Source of the DNA: a virus
Length of the DNA stretch: 27,418 bases
Strand: one strand, 5' to 3'
Virus record (IMG/VR): IMGVR_UViG_3300043540_000173
Span: 1-27,418 of that record
Shown: piece after piece, positions 1 to 6,223 of the stretch
Position numbering within the stretch: the stretch's first letter is position 1
How the letters are laid out: the number at the start of each line of letters is the position of its first letter
Notes under the pieces: generated by a model
Seen by the model: only the letters and a program-made list of their open reading frames with translations
Told to the model about the DNA's origin: nothing
Database searches by the model: none
Made by a program: the position numbers and the translations under genes

Positions 1-101
1 TAAATCAAATTATCAATCCAGAACCTTCTATCGCTGCCGATTATGAAAACCTGTACCAGAAATTTCGACAGCTATATCCTGCTCTAAAACCATATTATTG
101 A
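1..101 (+). CDS. C-terminal end of an FGGY carbohydrate kinase (xylulokinase-like), partial
   Basis: An open frame entering from the left edge (first full codon at 3) ends at TGA 99-101. Its last 32 residues finish in YENLYQKFRQLYPALKPYY. The pattern of Tyr/Glu, then YxxFRxLYPALK, is the usual C-terminus of xylulokinases and related FGGY sugar kinases, which phosphorylate a sugar in the cytoplasm using ATP. Only the tail is present, so substrate specificity cannot be read. It is on the same strand as the integrase remnant and the tRNA, and is the best evidence that the left side is host chromosome rather than phage. The call rests on a short motif and could be wrong at subfamily level. Confidence 0.6.
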   Translation, partial: NQIINPEPSIAADYENLYQKFRQLYPALKPYY

Positions 102-123
102 TTGTATTAAAAATTCTTCAATC

Positions 124-444
124 ATGACGCATCGAGTCTTCCCCAGGGCTCAAGAGATGAATTCAATGGGACATCCGTCTAAACGGTATTGTCAGCATGC
201 CAGCCACATCCGAAGACATTTTCACAAATCCCTTGCCAAAGTAAGGCTTCCGAGGGTAAAATTCCATTCACTTAGACATTCCTACGCTTCTCTTCAGCTT
301 CTTTCCGGGACGCACCCGAAAGTCGTGCAGGAGGCTCTTGGACACAGCTCCATTGAACGGACGCTTGACACCTACTCGCACCTCCTTCCAAACTTTCAGA
401 AAGAAGCGGCGGACAAAATAGATAGCCTGTTTCGAAAACCGTAG
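124..444 (+). pseudogene. Truncated tyrosine recombinase (phage integrase), catalytic C-terminus only
   Basis: The 106-residue product carries the C-terminal catalytic signature of tyrosine recombinases: HSLRHSYAS (His48, Arg51), LGHSSIERT (His74) and the nucleophile region LDTYSHLL (Tyr84). Full integrases have about 350-400 residues. The arm-binding and core-binding domains and the first catalytic Arg/Lys are absent, and only 22 bases separate this gene from the sugar kinase stop. It therefore looks like a deletion remnant rather than a working enzyme. The stretch after the first Met (VFPRAQ...GHP) resembles the region just before the HxxR motif in full-length homologues, so the reading frame itself is intact. 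It lies on the chromosomal side of the tRNA, so it probably belongs to an earlier integration event at this tRNA and not to the prophage on the right. Confidence 0.8.
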
Positions 445-551
445 GAATCAGGATAGATATAATGGAAAGAAAGGAGTTAATAGACAAAACCAATATCTAC
501 TATACATAATAATCAGCGGTTTATTGGACATTTTAGCTATATTTGACGTAT

Positions 552-624
552 GCCCCCGTAGCTCAACGGACAGAGCGCCTGACTTCGGATCAGATGGTTG
601 TGAGTTCGAATCTCGCCGGGGGCG
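552..624 (+). tRNA. tRNA-Arg (anticodon TCG)
   Basis: The cloverleaf can be drawn by hand. The acceptor arm is 552-558 GCCCCCG paired with 617-623 CGGGGGC. The D-arm is GCTC/GAGC. The anticodon loop is CTTCGGA, with T33 and anticodon TCG reading CGA (Arg). The T-arm is GTGAG/CTCGC around TTCGAAT. The discriminator base is G624. The outermost anticodon-stem pair is a C-A mismatch. CCA is not encoded: the next bases are CCT. The 3' end faces the phage-like genes, the normal geometry for a tRNA 3'-end attachment site. No second copy of the tRNA 3' end is present in the window. Confidence 0.95.
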
Positions 625-741
625 CCTATATATAAGGATTATTGCATCTAAATACCTGATATATAGGGGGTTAAGTCTTCCTTATAAACCAATAGTAGCA
701 ATAACCGTAGCAATTGTAAAATTTGCCTCGCACAATAATTT
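625..741. other. Junction between tRNA and element: candidate att flank with repeats
   Basis: This non-coding stretch begins directly after the tRNA discriminator base. It holds a 9-bp inverted repeat (CCTATATAT at 625-633 and ATATATAGG at 659-667) and two direct copies of GTAGCAAT (695-702 and 707-714) spaced 12 bp apart. Direct repeats at about one helical turn beside a tRNA are compatible with integrase or excisionase arm sites, but this is inference. No T-tract terminator is visible for the minus-strand genes that end at 742. Confidence 0.4.
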
Positions 742-945
742 TTAAACTTCAAAAACCCTCTTCGCTTCTTCAACTACTCTCGCCGAATTTTTTTGTTCTT
801 CTTCTTTTAAAACAGTAAAATATCTCATTAGGACTTTCTGAATCCTATCTTTATCTCCACTTCTGATAGTTGAGATTACATATTCTTTTATTTCTTCTGG
901 GTTAGTTAGTTTTTTCATACAATGTCGCACAATATTAGCTTCCAC
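742..945 (-). CDS. Small charged protein, last gene of the replication operon
   Basis: The 67-residue product has no recognisable domain. It is mostly amphipathic helix with many Lys, Arg and Glu residues. The frame opens at GTG 945, overlapping the stop of the preceding gene by 11 bp, which suggests translational coupling. An ATG at 918 (MKKLTNPEEIKEYV...) is an alternative start and would give 58 residues. Neither has a convincing ribosome-binding site. It is the gene nearest the tRNA and the last of the leftward series of replication and control genes. Small basic proteins at this position are sometimes excisionases or plasmid control factors, but nothing in the sequence supports a specific role. 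Confidence 0.5.
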   Translation of the reverse strand: MEANIVRHCMKKLTNPEEIKEYVISTIRSGDKDRIQKVLMRYFTVLKEEEQKNSARVVEEAKRVFEV

Positions 946-1594
946 CCGTTAGTTTATTCTGAGCATACTTTTTCATACGGTAGCTAAAAACTCTTGCTGG
1001 ATTCTCTGCTCCGTCTTGCCTGATTTCTGCTAGCGTTTTTCTGATAATGTGCTCAGGAATTTTAGAAGCTACCAATCTATAAAAATTCTCTGAATGTTCG
1101 TCTTTTAGTTGTTTTAGAATTTCATCTTTAATGTATTCTATTTTTAGAGAAGGAATTTGTAAGGAAGGTAACTTTTTTAAAAGATTTTTATCACCGTTAT
1201 TAACGGTATTATTATTCTTTTTTACTATATCTTTTTTACTATATTCTTTATTACTAGGGTATTCAAGAAATCCGTCGTCGGAAAATCCGTCGTCCGATTT
1301 TCGGACAACGGATTTTTCAAATAGGATATATGCGTATCCATCCCAAAAACCGTTAGATTTTCGGACAGGTTTGCGAACAAGAAGCCCAACACTTTCTAGC
1401 TCTTTTAATGCTTCTCTGATTGCTGATTTGCCTTCTTTGCATTGTGAGGCTATTCTACTGACGCTAAACCTCCACCCACTAGGTTTGGATTGAAGATAGC
1501 CATAAAGACCTTTTGCTTTTAGGCTTATTTCATTTGAATTCAAAATAGAGTTAGGAACAACACCAAATTTATTTTTTATAATTAGCTTTTGCAT
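935..1594 (-). CDS. Winged-helix DNA-binding protein, replication-initiator-like
   Basis: The product has 219 residues. The N-terminal portion (about 1-95) contains the block GVVPNSIL...EISLKAKGLYGYLQSKP...W.FSVSRIASQCKEGKSAIREALKELESVGLL. This is the winged-helix layout of phage and plasmid replication proteins: a helix-turn-helix followed by a beta wing. A low-complexity Asn/Lys linker (about 117-140) follows, then a helical C-terminus ending in RVFSYRMKKYAQN, reminiscent of DnaD-like or primosome-loading tails. A role in binding the element's replication origin is inferred. The ATG at 1594 lies inside the end of the preceding gene (13-bp overlap) without a clear Shine-Dalgarno, so translation may be coupled. 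It could instead be a transcription regulator. Confidence 0.7.
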   Translation of the reverse strand: MQKLIIKNKFGVVPNSILNSNEISLKAKGLYGYLQSKPSGWRFSVSRIASQCKEGKSAIREALKELESVGLLVRKPVRKSNGFWDGYAYILFEKSVVRKSDDGFSDDGFLEYPSNKEYSKKDIVKKNNNTVNNGDKNLLKKLPSLQIPSLKIEYIKDEILKQLKDEHSENFYRLVASKIPEHIIRKTLAEIRQDGAENPARVFSYRMKKYAQNKLTGGS

Positions 1595-1932
1595 ATTGAA
1601 TTTAAAAATTCTTTCTCAGCCCTTTTTATAGTCGAATAAGGTAAATAGTCCTCGAGAAAACAAGCTAAAGCGTAGATCGTAGCCTGATAGTTACTGTCAA
1701 TTTTTGTCTCATTCCGATACTTATGTGGGTAAAAGACAGAAACCCCTGTCTTACCCCCTTTGGCCGAAGCTAAAAATTTCAATATCTTTCGTTTTACGAG
1801 GTGGTATACCACCCTACCATCTTCTCTTTTTATTGTCGTCATTTTATTATTGGTCGGGTATGAAATAAACCAACTGCCGTTTTTGGCAGTTGGAGTTTTA
1901 ATTTTTATTTTGTAGATTGACTGGGCAGTCAT
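1582..1932 (-). CDS. Hypothetical protein of the replication block
   Basis: The product has 116 residues and no motif I recognise. The N-terminal part is beta-rich (KIKIKTPTAKNGSWFISY, then VVYHLVKRKILKF). The C-terminal part is helical and contains paired aromatic and Tyr residues. The ATG at 1932 follows AAGGGA at a sensible distance and comes 6 bp after the stop of the helix-turn-helix gene. The 3' end overlaps the start of the winged-helix gene by 13 bp, so it belongs to the same transcript. A perfect 9-bp stem-loop lies within its first codons (see 1870-1893). Function unknown; the context suggests replication or copy control. Confidence 0.6.
   Translation of the reverse strand: MTAQSIYKIKIKTPTAKNGSWFISYPTNNKMTTIKREDGRVVYHLVKRKILKFLASAKGGKTGVSVFYPHKYRNETKIDSNYQATIYALACFLEDYLPYSTIKRAEKEFLNSICKS
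1870..1893 (-). repeat. Perfect 9-bp stem-loop inside the start of a gene
   Basis: CCAACTGCC (1870-1878) and GGCAGTTGG (1885-1893) are perfect complements around a 6-base loop. Read on the minus strand the structure is followed by TTTATTTC, so it resembles a weak intrinsic terminator or attenuator. It falls about 13 codons into the 116-residue gene and encodes part of PTAKNGSW. It may be chance, but a perfect 9-bp stem with 5 G-C pairs in AT-rich coding DNA is uncommon. Confidence 0.45.
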
Positions 1933-1938
1933 ATGCTT

Positions 1939-2130
1939 TTATCCCTTAGGACAATTCTCAATAAATTTCTCAACATCACTCCATCTATAAACTCTATCTC
2001 CTCTTGCATTTCTGGCGAAGGCAACAAGCCGACCTTCTTTTTCCCATTTTTTGAGTGTTGGAATGGACACCCTGAAGTATTTTTTAACAAATCTAATGCT
2101 GACGATTTTTCTTTTTTGTGTCATTGTCAT
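1939..2130 (-). CDS. Small helix-turn-helix protein (excisionase/MerR-like)
   Basis: The product has 63 residues from ATG 2130. An in-frame TTG at 2157 would add nine residues but lacks support. It contains VSIRFVKKYFRVSIPTLKKW followed by EKEGRLVAFARNARGDRVYRWSDVEKFI. This is the winged helix-turn-helix pattern of the excisionase/MerR-type family (HTH_17), in which the first helix pair binds DNA and the RxYRW-type wing contacts the minor groove. It would act as an excisionase, a repressor or a copy-control factor. It sits beside a cluster of direct repeats (2166-2235) that is a candidate binding site. The gene next to it on the far side of those repeats (2235-2465) encodes a second protein of the same type. 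Confidence 0.75.
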   Translation of the reverse strand: MTMTQKRKIVSIRFVKKYFRVSIPTLKKWEKEGRLVAFARNARGDRVYRWSDVEKFIENCPKG

Positions 2131-2165
2131 CACTTTATATATATTAAGACTTGTCAATAGGTTAA

Positions 2166-2235
2166 AACTATATCAAACTATATCAATTTTTAGATACTCT
2201 AAGCAGAGTAGATGTATCAAACTATGTCAACTTTT
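2166..2235. repeat. Iterated direct repeats with a central palindrome between two HTH genes
   Basis: The decamer AACTATATCA occurs in tandem at 2166-2175 and 2176-2185, and once more as AACTATGTCA at 2220-2229. In a wider view, 21-bp blocks at 2171-2191 and 2215-2235 match at 19 positions. Between them lies ACTCT-AAGC-AGAGT, a 5-bp inverted repeat. The stretch is non-coding, AT-rich and flanked by two excisionase/MerR-type genes. These are features of an operator, an excisionase binding region or a replication origin with iterons. Which of these applies cannot be decided from sequence alone. Confidence 0.7.
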
Positions 2236-2465
2236 CAATCATTTTGCATTATTTCAAACATCCTGTCTATGGCAAAAACCATCTGGCTTGGCTCTTGCGA
2301 TTTTTTCATCTTCAGCCAGGCCAAAAGATCACTTTGCAGAATTCGTACATTTCGCTGAATTCTGATATGTGGTATTTCGTTCCGCTTAACGAGATAATAG
2401 ACCTTGCTTTTTGAGATTTTTAAAAATTGTGCGACCTCAGGAATTGTGTAAACAATCTCGTTCAT
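2235..2465 (-). CDS. Helix-turn-helix protein (excisionase family)
   Basis: The product has 76 residues. The N-terminal half reads YTIPEVAQFLKISKSKVYYLVKRNEIPHIRIQRNVRILQSDLLAWL, the classic HTH_17 or excisionase-type pattern: xxxEVAxxLxIS..TVYxLVxxxxIP..RI...RI...DLxxWL. It is a DNA-binding protein of either the element's excision machinery or its transcription control. The start overlaps the TGA of the primase gene as ATGA, so the two are translationally coupled. The stop lies at the edge of the direct-repeat cluster, a natural target for this or the neighbouring HTH protein. Confidence 0.85.
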   Translation of the reverse strand: MNEIVYTIPEVAQFLKISKSKVYYLVKRNEIPHIRIQRNVRILQSDLLAWLKMKKSQEPSQMVFAIDRMFEIMQND

Positions 2466-3370
2466 TTTATTCCTAACCTTTCTGCTAAATCACTAACTGC
2501 ATCTTTGAATTCCATATTATTGAGCTTCATCCAAAAATCAATAACCGAACCACCACCGCAACCAGCAAAGCAATGCCAATAATTTTCCTTGATGTTGACT
2601 GAAAAGCTTGGGTGATTGTCGTCGTGAAATGGACATTTTCCTACTCCTTTACTATCTAAATTAACATAGTTTTCAACAAGCTCTAAAACAGTAATTTGTC
2701 TTTTTACTTTCTCCCATAAAGGCAATTCTCCATTCAAAGGATTTCTCTTTAGTGTTTTTTGTGGTTCTTGGTATTGATACTTTAAAATCTCTGGCACTGG
2801 CACTTTTCTTGGATTTGAGAGTTCGTTTATCTGGCCTCTCCAATCTCCTAATCCTTCAAATGGATATCTCTTTCCATTTTTCAGATGGATACCAAAAGGA
2901 AACCTGATACACGAGCCTGGTCCACTACTTTCTGCTTGCTTTGGGAAAACCTCTGCATTGACCGTATATCTTTTAGCGATTTCCAAACCAAAGTTTTTGG
3001 CAACCTTGCCGTTTACTGGTTCGGCAAAGAAAAACCACAAATGCCCTCCTCTCCTTGAAAGTTCCAAGTATGACGGCAGGGGTAGTTTTTCTTGTATATT
3101 TCTTAATTTCTCAAGTTCAATATCATCATCGGCATCGATTACAGCATACTTTGCCATTCCATTTTGATCTAATAGATAAACGCCCAAAGTCATTTTTCCC
3201 TGCAGGTGGCGGATAATGTGATCTGCAGTAAGCTCGCTCCAATTGCAGTAATAACGCCCATCTTTGAGCTGTACAGCAAAGCAATCCGTCCTTGCTACAA
3301 AGGTATTCATCAAGCCTTGTGCTACGGCTTGCATTTCAGTTTTCTTTTCGCTTTCAACTCGCTCTATCAT
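2462..3370 (-). CDS. Primase: archaeo-eukaryotic (PrimPol-type) domain with C-terminal CHC2 zinc finger
   Basis: The product has 302 residues and probably makes RNA or DNA primers for element replication. The N-terminal domain (about 25-200) has the three motifs of archaeo-eukaryotic primases: VIDADDD (Asp79, Asp81), SRRGGHLWFF (His110) and CIRFPFG (Arg156). The C-terminal domain (about 215-302) is a DnaG/CHC2-type zinc finger with Cys246, His249, Cys267 and Cys271 in CPFHDD...HCFAGCGGG, followed by the usual V.DFWM.....F.DAV..LAE.LGI helix. This fusion reverses the domain order of DnaG, where the zinc finger is N-terminal. ATG 3370 follows a strong AAGGAGGT. No replicative helicase or DNA polymerase accompanies it in the window. 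The next gene downstream overlaps its stop (ATGA). Confidence 0.85.
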   Translation of the reverse strand: MIERVESEKKTEMQAVAQGLMNTFVARTDCFAVQLKDGRYYCNWSELTADHIIRHLQGKMTLGVYLLDQNGMAKYAVIDADDDIELEKLRNIQEKLPLPSYLELSRRGGHLWFFFAEPVNGKVAKNFGLEIAKRYTVNAEVFPKQAESSGPGSCIRFPFGIHLKNGKRYPFEGLGDWRGQINELSNPRKVPVPEILKYQYQEPQKTLKRNPLNGELPLWEKVKRQITVLELVENYVNLDSKGVGKCPFHDDNHPSFSVNIKENYWHCFAGCGGGSVIDFWMKLNNMEFKDAVSDLAERLGIK

Positions 3371-3388
3371 TTTTTTCTACCTCCTTTC

Positions 3389-3422
3389 CACGGCCGAGGC
3401 TACGAAAGAGAGCCTGGCCGTG
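3389..3422 (-). repeat. Strong stem-loop just upstream of the primase ribosome-binding site
   Basis: CACGGCC-G-AGGCT (3389-3401) pairs with AGCCT-GGCCGTG (3411-3422), giving 12 base pairs with a single bulged G and a 9-base loop. It fills the gap between the zinc-ribbon gene and the primase and ends just upstream of the AAGGAGGT element. No U-tract follows on either strand, so it is not a standard terminator. It may instead be a processing or translation-control structure. Confidence 0.65.
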
Positions 3423-3427
3423 TTTGT

Positions 3428-3613
3428 CTATGAAATCCACGGCTTTCTGGCAAATGGTTTTGCCCAAACAATCGTGCCACAGCCGTGACACTCAAATCTT
3501 ACCCAACCCTTTTCGCACGCCGTTTTGATAACGGGGTGGTCAAGAACAATTTTCGGCGAAGGCGTCAAATTGTTCCTGCAAAAAGGGCACGGGTGGTATG
3601 GTTGCTCAAACAT
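3428..3613 (-). CDS. Small zinc-ribbon protein
   Basis: The product has 61 residues, starting at ATG 3613 after GGGGGTGA; an upstream in-frame GTG at 3622 overlaps that site and is less likely. Two cysteine knuckles are visible: CPFC near the N-terminus and CHGC near residue 45, about 35 residues apart. This is a standard zinc-ribbon spacing. Such proteins are common in phage and plasmid early regions, where they bind nucleic acid or act as adaptors. Between the knuckles are basic and aromatic residues but no catalytic motif. Stem-loops lie on both sides of the gene (3389-3422 and 3644-3669). Function beyond zinc binding is unknown. Confidence 0.7.
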   Translation of the reverse strand: MFEQPYHPCPFCRNNLTPSPKIVLDHPVIKTACEKGWVRFECHGCGTIVWAKPFARKPWIS

Positions 3614-3643
3614 CGGTCTCACCCCCTTTCCTAGCTCTCGGCT

Positions 3644-3669
3644 GCTTATCGGGATTACCCCGTATAAGC
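3644..3669 (-). repeat. Stem-loop between ATPase and zinc-ribbon genes
   Basis: GCTTAT-CGGG (3644-3653) pairs with CCCG-T-ATAAGC (3659-3669), a 10-bp stem with one bulged T and the loop ATTAC. It occupies the 72-bp gap after the ATPase stop and before the GGGGGTGA of the next gene. There is no following U-tract, so a Rho-independent terminator is unlikely. An mRNA processing or stability element is plausible. Confidence 0.6.
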
Positions 3670-3685
3670 CTAAATTTGTAAGGTA

Positions 3686-5176
3686 CTAAATCTGAGGGGG
3701 CGAGTCGACTGCTTTGGTTTTTAAAAGAACTCGGTTATTCACTATTTCCAAAGCATCACGCACCCTTACACCTCGTTGTTTCAGTAGTCTTTCTTTTATT
3801 TCGTCTAAAGTTTCGGCCATCGGCAAGTCGGTATGTTGCCTAGTCTGCTTGATATGGCGGACATATTTATCCATTCCTTTTTCTGAAAAATATCTTCTAA
3901 CGATACATTCTCTATGAGCCATTCTTTGTATCCAGTTGGCAATGCTTAAATATTGACCTCTGTCGGTTTCAATGATTGGGTTTGAGTTATCTGACCTTGC
4001 TTCCATCTTTACCGTTTGTGGCTCGTATTTAAAAAGTTGTTGTGCTATTTCATAGGCTTCGTCAAAGTTTGAGATTGCAAAACAGACAATATTGCCGATT
4101 GACCAAATCTGCGATCTCAAAGTCGGTGCAAGCTGGGATAAAGACTGAAGAACAATGTAAAGCTCTAATTTTCTGGAGCGATAAAGTGGTGAGAGCATCC
4201 CTACTTCCTCTGCCATACCAGGAATTGATAAAAGCGAATAAACCTCATCCATCACGAGTGCTACAGGTTTATCTTCTGGGTTGCCAGGCGTCCTTTTGTT
4301 GATTTCAGACATAATCAGCGAATAGGCTTGAGTAAATAGATAGTGCTGGGTATTTTTCTGATTTATCAATCTTGCTCCGTTGACAAGAACGATTAATCCA
4401 TTTTTGATTGCTTCCTTCGGTGTCCACCCTGGGCGGTAAAAACCTAGCCTTGCTTTTGTTTCTCTTGGCTCAACAGCTCCAAGTAAAGCAAGAACAGCGT
4501 AGCTTCTAAGTTCTCTCTCCTGTTGCTTTATTTGAAGATATACATTTGAAAAGAACCATTTTGCTTCTGGCACTTTATAGCCATAAATCCCGATTGCATT
4601 TTTAAGTAGTGGTAAAACAGTCATTAGCCTTTTGGCTTCTGTTACTTGCCAAGTCTCATCGTGTTCGTTTGTAATTGCAGTTAGAAGCCTGAAAACTTGA
4701 GGCGCAATTTCTCTTAATCCGAGTCCTGCTAAAAATGGAGCGTCTTTAACCAATTCAGGTGCAAGTTTGACCAAGTTGTTTGCCACCCTTTGCACTTGTT
4801 CCTCATATGAGCCACCATACAAAGGGGAAAATTCAGGCATCGGTATTATCCATTCAGGATGTCCAAGCTCATCATAGACTACTCGTTTTAAAAGTCTTTC
4901 TCTTATTTCGGTTGGTTGTCTTGCAATCAAAGTCAAAATCATATCGGAGATTGAGCCTGACCAATCAAGAACAAATATGGCTCTATCTTGAAATGTCATT
5001 GCATAGTCCACCAAATGCCGTGCAAGAGAGGATGTTTTTCCTGTTCCTTGCCTTCCAATATAAAGCGTTCCCATCGTCAATCCTTCGTAAGGCAAATCAT
5101 CCCCATCTCCATTCGCCATTGAAGGAGATAAACTCTTCTCAAAAAACAGGGAAAAAATATCGCTCCACTTAAGCAT
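3686..5176 (-). CDS. VirD4/TraD-like (HerA-FtsK class) DNA-pumping ATPase
   Basis: The product has 496 residues. Walker A is GRQGTGKTS (41-49) and Walker B is VALVMDE (305-311, Asp310/Glu311). A later block RSRKLELYIVLQSLSQL (333-349) matches the conserved Gln-containing motif of type IV coupling proteins. These ATPases form hexamers that drive DNA through a membrane channel in conjugation. The usual N-terminal membrane anchor is absent here, so the protein is probably soluble or uses the two small membrane proteins encoded upstream. The start overlaps the end of the replication-relaxation gene by 8 bp (ATGCTTAA). It is distinct from the phage packaging ATPase, which is encoded at 17035-18528. 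A role in transfer, partitioning or DNA entry is inferred. Confidence 0.8.
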   Translation of the reverse strand: MLKWSDIFSLFFEKSLSPSMANGDGDDLPYEGLTMGTLYIGRQGTGKTSSLARHLVDYAMTFQDRAIFVLDWSGSISDMILTLIARQPTEIRERLLKRVVYDELGHPEWIIPMPEFSPLYGGSYEEQVQRVANNLVKLAPELVKDAPFLAGLGLREIAPQVFRLLTAITNEHDETWQVTEAKRLMTVLPLLKNAIGIYGYKVPEAKWFFSNVYLQIKQQERELRSYAVLALLGAVEPRETKARLGFYRPGWTPKEAIKNGLIVLVNGARLINQKNTQHYLFTQAYSLIMSEINKRTPGNPEDKPVALVMDEVYSLLSIPGMAEEVGMLSPLYRSRKLELYIVLQSLSQLAPTLRSQIWSIGNIVCFAISNFDEAYEIAQQLFKYEPQTVKMEARSDNSNPIIETDRGQYLSIANWIQRMAHRECIVRRYFSEKGMDKYVRHIKQTRQHTDLPMAETLDEIKERLLKQRGVRVRDALEIVNNRVLLKTKAVDSPPQI

Positions 5177-5870
5177 TTCTCAATGGATAGCTTTCGCCAT
5201 CCCCTCCCCAAATATAGATAGGCTCGGTTATCTGCTTGCCATACGGCACGGAGAGAAAAGTCTGATAATCACAAAACATAAATTTCTCTCCAGCCTTTAG
5301 CTCTTTGATAAACTTTTTGATTTCTTCTCTTGGAGCGTCAATCACAAATAGAACAAATCCATCCTCGCCAAATTTAGAAACCAAGTCATCAAGGTTATTT
5401 TGGTAGCGGGTAATTTTGCTTTTAAAAACCGCTCTCCTTTTGAAGTTGTCCTTTGTGCAGAATTCAAAAAACATTAGTCTTTTATTCGGGTATAAAATTG
5501 CCCATTCAGGGACCATTTGATGTCCTCTGAGATACCTTTCAGCAATCAGCTCACAATTTGGATCAGATACGCAAAATCTGACTAAGGCTTCTGTGCAAGC
5601 TAATCCGTGTTCAATGGTCGGGTAATACTCGTTTCCTGATATTCGCTTTCTGTTTTTTCTTAAGGCGCAATAGACCAACTTCTTGCCGTAATAAGTGGCG
5701 GAGAGTTTTCCTTTCCTCACAAGTCTGGGTAACATTGTCTCTGTCCGTCTGTGGCGTTCAATTTTCTTAGTCAACATCAGGATATAATGCTCTTTTGTTG
5801 CCCAGTGAAAAACTTGTGATAATTCTAGGTATCGTTCTTTGGGTATGGTGCGCATTGTTTTTTTCTCCAT
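5169..5870 (-). CDS. Replication-relaxation family protein (Replic_Relax-like)
   Basis: The product has 233 residues. The N-terminus (about 10-70) is a winged helix with ERHRRTETMLPRLVRKGKLSA and a YYGKKLVY wing. Next come HGLACTEALVRF (about 88-99) and a nuclease-like core MVPEWAILYPNKRLMFFEFCTKDN (about 118-141), followed by a helix with KSKITRYQNNL. This series (HTH, His-rich helix, then D/E...FE-x-CT...K..Y) is that of the replication-relaxation family, found on plasmids and integrative elements of Gram-positive-type bacteria and linked to plasmid DNA relaxation. It is coupled by overlap to the VirD4-like ATPase, which supports a shared DNA-processing job. ATG 5855, preceded by GGAG, is an alternative start five residues in. 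Confidence 0.7.
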   Translation of the reverse strand: MEKKTMRTIPKERYLELSQVFHWATKEHYILMLTKKIERHRRTETMLPRLVRKGKLSATYYGKKLVYCALRKNRKRISGNEYYPTIEHGLACTEALVRFCVSDPNCELIAERYLRGHQMVPEWAILYPNKRLMFFEFCTKDNFKRRAVFKSKITRYQNNLDDLVSKFGEDGFVLFVIDAPREEIKKFIKELKAGEKFMFCDYQTFLSVPYGKQITEPIYIWGGDGESYPLRNA

Positions 5871-5917
5871 TTGCCTTAGGAAACAAACATCTTTCCTACC
5901 AAATTAGCACATTTTTT

Positions 5918-6223
5918 CTAAAAAATCATCCCGACCAAACCAACCGTGATAAAGGCTAAAATTATCCAGCCAGCAATCACGATTGCTGTTGCCAAGCCCA
6001 CAAAAAAGCTATACATCTGTTCCTCGTATTGATTTGAAATACCAGCCTGAACTAATCGTTTGGTCCAAATGTCTGCTAATCGGTTCGTGGTAAAAGGTAT
6101 TCCAAGCCAAAGAGCAGAAACTGCAGTGACGACCATCCTTATCAGATAATCTAATGTTCGGATTATCCAAGAGACAGTCAGACGTACTAGACCGACAGAC
6201 GCACGACTGATAGCCTTTACCAT
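5918..6223 (-). CDS. Small integral membrane protein of the transfer-like block
   Basis: The product has 101 residues from ATG 6223, which follows GGAGGTGATGCG; the frame extends upstream but that site fixes the start. Hydrophobic spans lie at about 11-45 (VGLVRLTVSWIIRTLDYLIRMVVTAVSALWLGI) and 73-101 (SFFVGLATAIVIAGWIILAFITVGLVGMIF), with a basic, polar stretch between them. No enzyme motif is present. It overlaps the end of the gene upstream by 7 bp and is followed by the replication-relaxation gene and the soluble VirD4-like ATPase. It could be the membrane part missing from that ATPase, but this is inference. Confidence 0.6.
   Translation of the reverse strand: MVKAISRASVGLVRLTVSWIIRTLDYLIRMVVTAVSALWLGIPFTTNRLADIWTKRLVQAGISNQYEEQMYSFFVGLATAIVIAGWIILAFITVGLVGMIF

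Noticed and set aside
445-551. Tiny frame after the integrase remnant preceded by TATAAT
   Set aside because: It encodes only about 15 codons and has no neighbour support. It is most likely the non-coding leader of the tRNA.
625-667. Terminator directly after the tRNA
   Set aside because: The inverted repeat is AT-rich and is followed by GGGTTAAG rather than a T-run, so intrinsic termination is unlikely.
1131-1493. Plus-strand 120-residue reading frame
   Set aside because: It is the exact complement of the replication-initiator-like gene, is Ser/Leu/Phe-rich and has no start signal. It is a shadow frame.
2337-2364. Inverted repeat CAGAATTC...GAATTCTG inside the HTH gene
   Set aside because: It lies within a conserved coding segment (RIQRNVRI) with a 12-base gap, and nothing supports a function. 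It is probably chance.
4780-5172. Plus-strand 130-residue reading frame opposite the ATPase
   Set aside because: It overlaps the Walker A region of a clear gene on the other strand and has no domain of its own.
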